Assembly (NCBI GenBank): GCA_948525355.1
Contig: CAOSOP010000061.1
Coordinates: 1-7,185 of the forward strand
Source: an uncultured Bacilli bacterium
Lineage (GTDB): Bacteria > Bacillota_I > Bacilli_A > RFN20 > CAG-288
Reading direction: 5' to 3'
Length of the DNA stretch: 7,185 bases
Positions 1 through 5,799 of the stretch are shown piece by piece. A program made the position numbers and the translations under genes. A model generated the notes under the pieces. That model was given only the letters and a program-made list of their open reading frames with translations, was not told the DNA's origin and made no database searches. How positions within the stretch are numbered: the stretch's first letter is position 1; the number at the start of each line of letters is the position of its first letter.

Positions 1-86
1 GTAGCGGCGCCCCACCTCCTATTCCACCGCCTCGTCCTTCGCCTGGGGCTGCGGACTCGGGGGTGCGATAGGAGGTGGAGGCGAGC
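1..86. other. GC-rich left end, probably not native to this genome
   Basis: By hand count 61 of 86 bases are G or C, against an AT-rich body that starts abruptly with AAAAAATATTACC at position 87. The block is built of C-rich and G-rich runs; the reading frames that stay open longest give Pro-, Gly- or Arg-rich low-complexity peptides, for example one beginning with Pro-Pro-Pro-Ile-Pro-Pro-Pro in frame 3. I recognise no gene, RNA or insertion-sequence end here. An 11-bp inverted repeat (12-22 and 68-78) lies inside it. The simplest reading is a chimeric read or mis-joined contig end, because the other end of the window shows a similar compositional jump. A genuine horizontally acquired boundary is possible but unsupported. 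Confidence 0.6.
12..78. repeat. 11-bp inverted repeat inside the GC-rich left end
   Basis: CCACCTCCTAT at 12-22 is the exact reverse complement of ATAGGAGGTGG at 68-78, with 45 bases between them. The arms are direct reads of the sequence. Because both arms belong to a low-complexity C-rich/G-rich segment, the symmetry may be incidental or produced by a fold-back library artefact. There is no U-tract or adjacent gene that would make it a terminator. Confidence 0.5.
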
Positions 87-141
87 AAAAAATATTACCA
101 TATAATTTATTTAATAAAACAAATTTGTAGATAAAAGAAAA

Positions 142-2121
142 CTAATCAATATTGAAACTAGTAATTTCTTTTAAAACATCGTTATAGTAGTCTTTAAATT
201 GTGCTACATCTAAATTATCTATAATGTATTTACTATCATTAATTGCTTGTTCAAAAATGTTATGATCTAAGACAAAGTTAGCAACTTGAAGATCACTTTC
301 GCCAGACTGATTTGTTCCTGTCAAACTACCCGCTCCTCTTATTTTTAAATCATATTGTGCTATTAAAGCACCATCATCATGTTCTGCAAGATATTTCAAA
401 GATTCTAGACCTTGTTCATCATCTTCATCATCATGGATTAGTAGTGCTAAAGACGGATCACCACTTCTTCCTATTCTTCCACGAAGTTGATGTAGACTAG
501 AAAGACCAAAGCAAGTTGCTGAATATATAATCATTAAGCATGCCTTTTGTACATCAATTCCAACTTCAATAATGGATGTTGCTACGAGAATTAGTTTTTT
601 TCCAGAAGCAAAATCAGCATAAATAAGGTTGCGTTCTTCTTCTTTCATTTTTCCGTGTAAAAGAGCGATATTATCTTCACCAAATTTTTGTAGCATTTGC
701 GTATAAATAGTTTCAACCGCTACTTTATTTCCTTTTTCTGTTTCGATTATCTTAGGAGCAACGATAAAAACTTGTCTTTTAATTGCAAGTGCTCTTTCAA
801 TAGCTCTATCAATTAAAGGATCGATAGATTGAACAACTTTTGTTTTTACATCTCTTTTTAAGTTTGGAAAGTCTTCAAGGAGCGAGATGTCTAAATCTGA
901 ATTAATAACTTTAGATAAGGTTCGTGGTATTGGAGTGGCGCTCATCATTAATAAGTCGGTGTTTATTCCTTTGCTGATTAAAGCATTTCTTTGAGCAACA
1001 CCAAAGTTTTGTTGTTCATCAATTATTGCTAAGGTTAAATTAGCATAATTAATCTGATTACTTAAAACAGAATGTGTACCAATAATTATATTAACTTGAT
1101 TATCACTAATTTGTTTTATCTTCTCTCTTCTTTCAGTTATTTTTGCTTTGCTTGTTAAAAGAGTTATTTTTAAATCTGTGTTTTTAAATAGTTTTGATAA
1201 TGATTCATAGTGCTGTGATGCAAGGATTTGTGTAGGTGCTAAAAGAACTCCTTGTCCACCTCTTAAGTAGTTAGAATAAAGAGTTAAGGCTGCGACAAGA
1301 GTTTTACCTGTACCAACATCACCTTGTAATAGGCGATACATTACTTTGGTATCATTTAAATCATCGATGATTTCTTTAAGTGATATTCTTTGTGAACGAG
1401 TTAGTGAAAAAGGTAAAGAATTAATAAACTCTTTAACTTTAGTAATATCTATCTGTTCAGTTGTTAATTTTTTAAGTGTTTTTCTTGTGCTTTTAATTAT
1501 TGCTGTCTGCAAGCAGTATTTCAAGGCTTCTTCATATTTAAAAACTCTTAAGCCTCGGTTTAAATTTTCTTCACTTGTTGGAAAGTGCACATCTTCAAAA
1601 GCTTTATGACGTGGTTCAAGACGATATTTCTCAACAAATACTTTAGGTACTTTATCAAAGATGTACATGTATTTTTTTTGTAAAACCTTATGAACAACTT
1701 TAACAAAGGAAGCTTGAGAAACTCTAGCAGGTAAAGAATATATAGGTTTAATTTTTGATTCTAAGAATTCTGAATGTTCAGGGAATATTGATTTAACAAC
1801 ATAAGAATCAGTCTTTTCTTTATATTTAGTTATAAGAAGAAATTTACTGTTGTTTTTTAATATCTTCGAGTAGAAAGGTTGGTTATATACTATGCAATGA
1901 AGTTCTTTATTATAGGAATTAATAATAAAACGAATTATTGAAAAAGGTCCACGAAGAGTTTTAATGTTATTAATAACACCGAAAAGGACAACATCTTTGC
2001 CTGGTGTTTTTATTTCAGCTTCGGGAGTTTCTTTTAAGATAAGATATTTCTTTGGGAAATGTTCGAGAATATCCTCATCATTATTAGCATCTAGTTTTTC
2101 GTATATTTCGCTTTCTGTCAT
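142..2121 (-). CDS. recG: ATP-dependent DNA helicase RecG
   Basis: RecG is a cytoplasmic superfamily 2 translocase that reverses stalled replication forks and branch-migrates Holliday junctions and D-loops. The 659-residue product has an OB-fold wedge region (about 40-120), Walker A GDVGTGKT (267-274), motif II DEQQNFGV (368-375), motif III SATPIPRTL (394-402), HGKM (489-492), an ATSIIEVGID block (514-523) and motif VI LHQLRGRIGRSG (543-554). The RecG-specific RGAGSLTGTNQSG segment (595-607) separates it from Mfd and PriA. It is slightly short for the family: the usual N-terminal 'KGVGPK' segment is missing and the protein reaches the conserved HFPKKY (21-26) almost at once. Motif II reads DEQQ where RecG usually has DEQH; Mfd also carries Gln there. 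The frame is intact and ends in TAG. There is no Shine-Dalgarno sequence before the ATG, which sits at the predicted transcription start. Divergent from hrcA; no convincing terminator is visible before the GC-rich end. Confidence 0.97.
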   Translation of the reverse strand: MTESEIYEKLDANNDEDILEHFPKKYLILKETPEAEIKTPGKDVVLFGVINNIKTLRGPFSIIRFIINSYNKELHCIVYNQPFYSKILKNNSKFLLITKYKEKTDSYVVKSIFPEHSEFLESKIKPIYSLPARVSQASFVKVVHKVLQKKYMYIFDKVPKVFVEKYRLEPRHKAFEDVHFPTSEENLNRGLRVFKYEEALKYCLQTAIIKSTRKTLKKLTTEQIDITKVKEFINSLPFSLTRSQRISLKEIIDDLNDTKVMYRLLQGDVGTGKTLVAALTLYSNYLRGGQGVLLAPTQILASQHYESLSKLFKNTDLKITLLTSKAKITERREKIKQISDNQVNIIIGTHSVLSNQINYANLTLAIIDEQQNFGVAQRNALISKGINTDLLMMSATPIPRTLSKVINSDLDISLLEDFPNLKRDVKTKVVQSIDPLIDRAIERALAIKRQVFIVAPKIIETEKGNKVAVETIYTQMLQKFGEDNIALLHGKMKEEERNLIYADFASGKKLILVATSIIEVGIDVQKACLMIIYSATCFGLSSLHQLRGRIGRSGDPSLALLIHDDEDDEQGLESLKYLAEHDDGALIAQYDLKIRGAGSLTGTNQSGESDLQVANFVLDHNIFEQAINDSKYIIDNLDVAQFKDYYNDVLKEITSFNID

Positions 2122-2156
2122 ATATTAAGTATAACAAAAAGGGATTGGTTTCTGTA
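2121..2156 (-). promoter_or_regulatory. Extended -10 promoter giving a leaderless recG mRNA
   Basis: On the - strand TATACT (2133 down to 2128) is preceded by TGT, giving the extended -10 form TGnTATACT, five of six matches to TATAAT. At 17-bp spacing the -35 position (2156-2151, TACAGA) is poor, as is common for extended -10 promoters. Six bases separate the -10 from position 2121, so the expected +1 is the A of the recG ATG. The 20 bases before that ATG contain no purine-rich ribosome site, unlike hrcA, grpE, dnaK and dnaJ. The motif is seen; the start point and leaderless translation are inferred. Confidence 0.6.
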
Positions 2157-2211
2157 TAAAAAGATTTATATTTACATATTTAAAAAAGTGTAATAGAAGA
2201 TGGAATATTTT

Positions 2212-2238
2212 TTAGCAAAAGCGGTTTGACATTGCTAA
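2212..2238. promoter_or_regulatory. Second, degenerate CIRCE-like operator over the -35 box
   Basis: TTAGCAA (2212-2218) and TTGCTAA (2232-2238) form a perfect 7-bp inverted repeat. The outer TTAGCA and TGCTAA hexamers are separated by 15 bases, exactly as in the CIRCE consensus TTAGCACTC-N9-GAGTGCTAA; 13 of 18 consensus positions match. The hrcA -35 box (2226-2231) lies inside it, so a bound HrcA dimer would cover the promoter. Its centre is 46 bp upstream of the main CIRCE centre. The missing CTC/GAG inner triplets argue for weaker binding, and function is unproven. Confidence 0.5.
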
Positions 2239-2253
2239 TATCTAGCGTATAAT
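2226..2253 (+). promoter_or_regulatory. Sigma-A promoter of the hrcA-grpE-dnaK-dnaJ operon
   Basis: A perfect -35 TTGACA (2226-2231) and a perfect -10 TATAAT (2248-2253) are separated by 16 bp. The predicted start is near 2260, giving a leader of about 38 nt before the hrcA GTG. AT-rich tracts at about 2158-2190 could act as an upstream element. A near-consensus promoter fits the usual CIRCE scheme, in which a strong housekeeping promoter is held down by HrcA instead of needing a special sigma factor. Confidence 0.9.
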
Positions 2254-2257
2254 AACT

Positions 2258-2284
2258 TTAGCACTAAGGAGTTACGAGTGCTTA
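2258..2284. promoter_or_regulatory. CIRCE operator (HrcA binding site)
   Basis: TTAGCACTA (2258-2266), a 9-base spacer, then GAGTGCTTA (2276-2284). This matches the CIRCE consensus TTAGCACTC-N9-GAGTGCTAA at 16 of 18 positions with the correct spacer. It spans about -2 to +25 relative to the predicted start, so bound HrcA would block initiation or early elongation. In the transcript the same palindrome can fold just upstream of the hrcA ribosome site (2287-2293). One base in each arm departs from the consensus, at non-symmetric positions. Confidence 0.93.
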
Positions 2285-2297
2285 AAAAGGAGGGTGT

Positions 2298-3329
2298 GTG
2301 GAAAGAGTTCAAAATGATCAAATATTAAAATTGATTGTTGAAGATTTTATCGAGACTGCTGAACCTGTTGGATCACAAACTTTACTGATTAAGCATAATT
2401 TACCTTGCTCCAGTGCGACAATAAGAAATATTATGGCTAGTCTAGAAAAGGAGGGGTTAATTGAAAAACCTCACCAGTCGGCCGGAAGAGTTCCTTCTGC
2501 TAAAGGTTATAAGTATTATCTGCAGAGGTTAAAAGAGAGCAACAATACTTATGAGGTTGACGATGAGTTTAAAAAAGAATTCAGTTTGATTTTAAACAAG
2601 AGGTCTAAGACAGTTGAGGATGTAATGGAAAAGAGCTGCTTGATATTATCTGAGATGACAAATCTTGCAACTGTAGTTCTTGGTCCTGAAGCTAATCAAG
2701 ATGATCTTGCATCGATACAAGTTATTCCTCTTTCAAAAAAATCTTTGACAGCAATAATTGTAACCAGTAGAGGTTATGTTGAGAACAAAACATTTGTTCT
2801 TGATAGCAATACTGAGGTTGATGATGTTAAGACAGTTGTCGAAATATTGAATAAGAGGTTGATAGGAACACCTATTGAAGAAATAAGTTCTAAGTTAGAT
2901 TCGTTAAAACCATTAGTTACTGAAATGGTTGGTGAAAGAACGAATATGATTATGGAAGCTTTTACGGAAGCGTTCTTAAAATTCGCTAAGAAGAGATTTG
3001 AAACTTATGGAGCGGGAAAGCTAGTCGAACTACCAGAATATATGAATGATAAAGGTAAATTGAAAGATGTAATTGACCTTCTGGGAAATGTTGACAAGTT
3101 GCAGGAACAAATCGATGATTTGGATGATGTGGATATCAACTTAAATGATGATAGCGATACAGCAATAGTTACAACCAATGTTAATATTAATGGCAAGTCA
3201 ACTAGAAGGCTTGCAGTTGTCGGTCCAAGAAGAATGAATTATCGAAAGATACTTGCTTCTCTTGATTATATCGCAAAAACATTAGAAAGCTATTACGCTC
3301 AGGAAGATTTGGAGGATGAAGATGAGTAA
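2298..3329 (+). CDS. hrcA: Heat-inducible transcription repressor HrcA
   Basis: HrcA is the repressor that binds CIRCE; it depends on the GroEL chaperonin for activity in well-studied Gram-positives, so heat stress relieves repression. The 343-residue protein opens with a winged-helix domain (about 1-75) containing the recognition-helix segment SSATIRNIMASLE (38-50) and the family signature SAGRVPSAKGYKYY (61-74). A GAF-like central and C-terminal region follows, with the conserved GPRRMNY (309-315; usually GPTRM.Y) and an unusually acidic tail, QEDLEDEDE. The GTG start is chosen because ERVQNDQILKLIV aligns with the family N-terminus and AAGGAGG (2287-2293) lies 4 nt upstream, a rather short spacing. 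It is the first gene of the operon and is autoregulated through the CIRCE just upstream. Its last 8 bases overlap grpE, and the grpE ribosome site lies inside its acidic-tail codons, suggesting translational coupling. Confidence 0.97.
   Translation: MERVQNDQILKLIVEDFIETAEPVGSQTLLIKHNLPCSSATIRNIMASLEKEGLIEKPHQSAGRVPSAKGYKYYLQRLKESNNTYEVDDEFKKEFSLILNKRSKTVEDVMEKSCLILSEMTNLATVVLGPEANQDDLASIQVIPLSKKSLTAIIVTSRGYVENKTFVLDSNTEVDDVKTVVEILNKRLIGTPIEEISSKLDSLKPLVTEMVGERTNMIMEAFTEAFLKFAKKRFETYGAGKLVELPEYMNDKGKLKDVIDLLGNVDKLQEQIDDLDDVDINLNDDSDTAIVTTNVNINGKSTRRLAVVGPRRMNYRKILASLDYIAKTLESYYAQEDLEDEDE
3311..3315 (+). promoter_or_regulatory. grpE ribosome binding site that decides the start
   Basis: GGAGG at 3311-3315 abuts the first possible ATG (3316) with no spacer, but stands 6 nt before the in-frame ATG at 3322. 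The second ATG is therefore the likely start, and the two-codon extension from 3316 is unlikely to be used. The site is embedded in the final codons of hrcA. Confidence 0.8.
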
Positions 3330-3906
3330 GGAAGAACTAGAAAAAGAAGAAAAAGGTTCAAAGCATAAGTGCAAGAAGTATGAAGAAGAAATTGCCTCTT
3401 TAAAAGAAGCAATTGAAAAGCTTGAAGCTGAATCTAATATGTGGAAGAACAAGTATTATGAAGCATATGCGGATTTAGATAATACTCGTAAGGTTTTAAA
3501 GAAAGACCATGAAGATATGATTAAATATCGAGCTATGGGATTTATTGAAAGCATATTGCCAACATTAGATAATTTCGAAATGGCATTCAAAGTTGAATCT
3601 GATGATCCAAAAATAAAGAATTATCAAGTAGGATTTAAAATGATACTTAATCAGTTTATCACTACACTTCAAAATGAAAATGTCAGCATTGTTGAACCGA
3701 AAGTTGGTGATGACTTTGATCCAAACACCATGTCAGCAATGTCTTTGGTTGATGGAGAGGAAGATAATAAAATTTCAAGCGTATATTTAAAAGGTTATAT
3801 CTTAAAAGATAGACTTATCAGACCAGCGCTTGTAGTAGTTACTAAAAAAGGTTTGAATTCGCAAACAGCGGACGAAAATAAAGAGAATAATAAGGAGGAA
3901 AAATAA
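3322..3906 (+). CDS. grpE: Nucleotide exchange factor GrpE
   Basis: GrpE is the dimeric cytoplasmic cofactor that releases ADP from DnaK. The 194-residue product starts with a highly charged helix suited to the long GrpE coiled coil (about 3-75), then the four-helix-bundle segment ILPTLDNFEMAF (78-89). The C-terminal beta-wing carries FDPN (132-135) and KGYILKDRLIRPALVVV (157-173), the clearest family signature. The normally conserved His in F-D-P-N-x-H-x-A is Met137 here. The C-terminus (about 177-194) is a polar Lys/Glu/Asn tail. ATG 3322 is preferred to ATG 3316 on ribosome-site spacing. The gene overlaps hrcA by 8 nt and its stop is one base before the dnaK ATG, so it is co-transcribed and probably translationally coupled on both sides. 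I am confident of identity; the His-to-Met change may be only lineage variation. Confidence 0.95.
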   Translation: MSKEELEKEEKGSKHKCKKYEEEIASLKEAIEKLEAESNMWKNKYYEAYADLDNTRKVLKKDHEDMIKYRAMGFIESILPTLDNFEMAFKVESDDPKIKNYQVGFKMILNQFITTLQNENVSIVEPKVGDDFDPNTMSAMSLVDGEEDNKISSVYLKGYILKDRLIRPALVVVTKKGLNSQTADENKENNKEEK

Positions 3907-3907
3907 A

Positions 3908-5734
3908 ATGGCAAAAGAGGTTATTCTAGGTATTGATTTAGGTACAACAAACTCAGTGGTTTCTTATATGCAAGAGGATGGAGTTGTTAAAGTAATTCCA
4001 AATCCTGAAGGACATAACACCACTCCTTCTGTTGTAGCATTTAAAAATAATGGAGAAGAAATTGTTGGTGACGCAGCGAAAAGACAAATAGTCACTAATC
4101 CAGATACTGTAGCATCTATTAAAAGAAAGATGGGTACTGCAGAAAAGGTACATATCAATAATACTAACAAGGATTATACTCCACAAGAAATATCTGCAAA
4201 AGTCTTGGCATATATGAAGGATTATGCAGAAAAAACAATAGGTCATCCAGTTAAGAAGGCTGTTATTACATGCCCTGCATATTTTAATGATGCACAAAGA
4301 CAAGCAACAAAAGATTCTGGTACCATTGCTGGCTTAGATGTTGTTAGAGTTATCAGTGAGCCAACAGCAGCAGCCCTTGCTTATGGTATGAAGAATAAGA
4401 AAGAACAGAAGATTTTGGTCTATGATCTTGGTGGTGGTACTTTCGACGTTTCAATCTTAGATGTCGGTGATGATACATATCAAGTTATTTCTACTTCAGG
4501 TGATTCTTCTCTTGGTGGAGATGACTGGGACCACGCAATTCAAAACTGGTTGATTTCTGAAATTAAGAAGGAAACAGGTGTTGATTTAACAAATAATAAG
4601 ATGGCACTTCAAAGATTGAAGGATGAATCTGAAAAAGCAAAGATCACATTATCTTCTTCATTAGAAGCGATTATTACACTTCCATATATTTCAGTTAATG
4701 AAAACGGACCAGTTAACTTTGAAACAACTTTATCCCGTGCTAACTTTGAAAATCTCACAAAGGATTTATTAAAGAGAACCGAGGCTCCAGTTAACAATGC
4801 ATTGCGTGATGCAAAATTAACAGCTAATGATATTAACGAAGTTCTTTTAATCGGTGGATCAACAAGAATGCCTGCGGTTGTTGAACTTGTTAAAAAGTTA
4901 TTAGGAAAGAATCCTAACTGCTCTGTCAACCCAGATGAAGCAGTTTCAATCGGTGCTGCTGTTCAAGGTGGTATCATTAGCGGTGAAGTTAAGGATGTTT
5001 TGCTCCTTGATGTTACACCATTAACATTAGGTATTGAAACTGAAGGTGGAGTTATGACACCTCTTATTCAAAGAAATACAACCATCCCAACAACTAAGAG
5101 TCAAGTCTTCTCAACAGCAGCTGATAATCAACCTGCAGTTGATATAGTTGTTTTCCAAGGTGAAAGACCATTTACTAAAGATAATAAGATGTTAGGATCA
5201 TTCCACCTCGATGGAATTCGTCCTGCTCGTAGAGGTACACCACAAATCGAAGTTACCTTTAACATCGACGTTAACGGTATTGTTAATGTTAAGGCAAAAG
5301 ATTTGGACACACAAAAAGAACAACAAATCACCATATCTGGTTCTAATGGCTTATCACAAGATGAAATTGATAGAATGGTCAAAGAAGCTGCTGAAAACAA
5401 AGAAGCAGATGATAAGAGAAAAGAAGAAGTTGAAATCAAAAATAGAGCTGAACAACTCGTCCACTCTATCGATAGTTCATTAGAAGATGGAGAAGGAAAG
5501 ATTTCTGATAGCGTTAAAGAAGCTTCAATAAAAATGCGTGATGAAGTTAAAGAAATGCTTGAAAAGAACGACATTGAAGGCTTAAAGCAAAAACTTCAAG
5601 ATCTTGAAAGACAAGCTGCATATGCACAACAAGCAGCTCAACAAAACGCAGGTGCTGCTAGCGATTCTCAATCAGGTGGTACTGAAGCAAAAGATGACAA
5701 TGTTGTCGATGCAGACTTTACTGAAAAACAATAA
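3908..5734 (+). CDS. dnaK: Chaperone protein DnaK (Hsp70)
   Basis: DnaK is the cytoplasmic Hsp70 that binds exposed hydrophobic peptides in an ATP-controlled cycle with DnaJ and GrpE. All parts are present in 608 residues: phosphate loop IDLGTTNS (9-16), second signature DLGGGTFDVSIL (173-184), third signature IGGSTRMP (315-322), the interdomain linker DVLLLDVTPL (363-372), the beta-sandwich substrate domain, a helical lid rich in Lys/Glu, a Gln/Ala-rich stretch (about 568-590), and the typical acidic end NVVDADF. It lacks the insertion found in the ATPase domain of proteobacterial DnaK, as expected for Gram-positive forms. AAGGAGG (3892-3898) lies 9 nt before the ATG, inside the last codons of grpE. 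The frame is intact and ends in TAA. A 65-bp gap with a strong hairpin separates it from dnaJ. No unusual or missing catalytic residues are seen. Confidence 0.99.
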   Translation: MAKEVILGIDLGTTNSVVSYMQEDGVVKVIPNPEGHNTTPSVVAFKNNGEEIVGDAAKRQIVTNPDTVASIKRKMGTAEKVHINNTNKDYTPQEISAKVLAYMKDYAEKTIGHPVKKAVITCPAYFNDAQRQATKDSGTIAGLDVVRVISEPTAAALAYGMKNKKEQKILVYDLGGGTFDVSILDVGDDTYQVISTSGDSSLGGDDWDHAIQNWLISEIKKETGVDLTNNKMALQRLKDESEKAKITLSSSLEAIITLPYISVNENGPVNFETTLSRANFENLTKDLLKRTEAPVNNALRDAKLTANDINEVLLIGGSTRMPAVVELVKKLLGKNPNCSVNPDEAVSIGAAVQGGIISGEVKDVLLLDVTPLTLGIETEGGVMTPLIQRNTTIPTTKSQVFSTAADNQPAVDIVVFQGERPFTKDNKMLGSFHLDGIRPARRGTPQIEVTFNIDVNGIVNVKAKDLDTQKEQQITISGSNGLSQDEIDRMVKEAAENKEADDKRKEEVEIKNRAEQLVHSIDSSLEDGEGKISDSVKEASIKMRDEVKEMLEKNDIEGLKQKLQDLERQAAYAQQAAQQNAGAASDSQSGGTEAKDDNVVDADFTEKQ

Positions 5735-5748
5735 TTAAACAAACTTAT

Positions 5749-5778
5749 AAGGAAGCCGAGGGTTACCTCGGTTTCCTT
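5749..5778 (+). promoter_or_regulatory. Strong hairpin in the dnaK-dnaJ gap
   Basis: AAGGAAGCCGAGG (5749-5761) pairs with CCTCGGTTTCCTT (5766-5778): 13 pairs with one G-T wobble, capped by the 4-base loop GTTA. Only scattered T residues follow (GTGTTAT), so it is not a good intrinsic terminator. It starts 14 nt after the dnaK stop and ends about 9 nt before the dnaJ ribosome site. Likely roles, by inference, are partial attenuation lowering DnaJ relative to DnaK, or a 3' stabiliser after mRNA cleavage. Confidence 0.75.
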
Positions 5779-5799
5779 GTGTTATAGAAAGGATAGAAT

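Noticed and set aside
87..141. Terminator for recG
   Set aside because: A run of A at 87-92 would give a U-tract on the - strand, but the preceding AT-only pairing is short and interrupted, and the run abuts the suspected junction.
435..455. AGTGCTAA inside recG as a CIRCE half-site
   Set aside because: There is no matching TTAGCAC arm at the CIRCE spacing, and the bases are coding.
312..500. His- and Leu-rich + strand open frame
   Set aside because: It is the antisense shadow of the acidic DDEDDE-type stretch near the RecG C-terminus, has no ribosome site, and lies wholly inside recG.
1346..1609. 87-codon + strand open frame
   Set aside because: It lies antisense to recG between conserved helicase regions, with no ribosome site and no recognisable protein.
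3953..5574. Several long - strand open frames under dnaK (up to 148 codons)
   Set aside because: Antisense open frames are a familiar by-product of dnaK codon bias. None has a promoter, ribosome site or recognisable domain.
5781..5788. TGTTATAGA before dnaJ as an internal promoter
   Set aside because: It resembles an extended -10 but the hexamer TATAGA lacks the conserved final T, no -35 is visible, and it would start inside the ribosome-site region.
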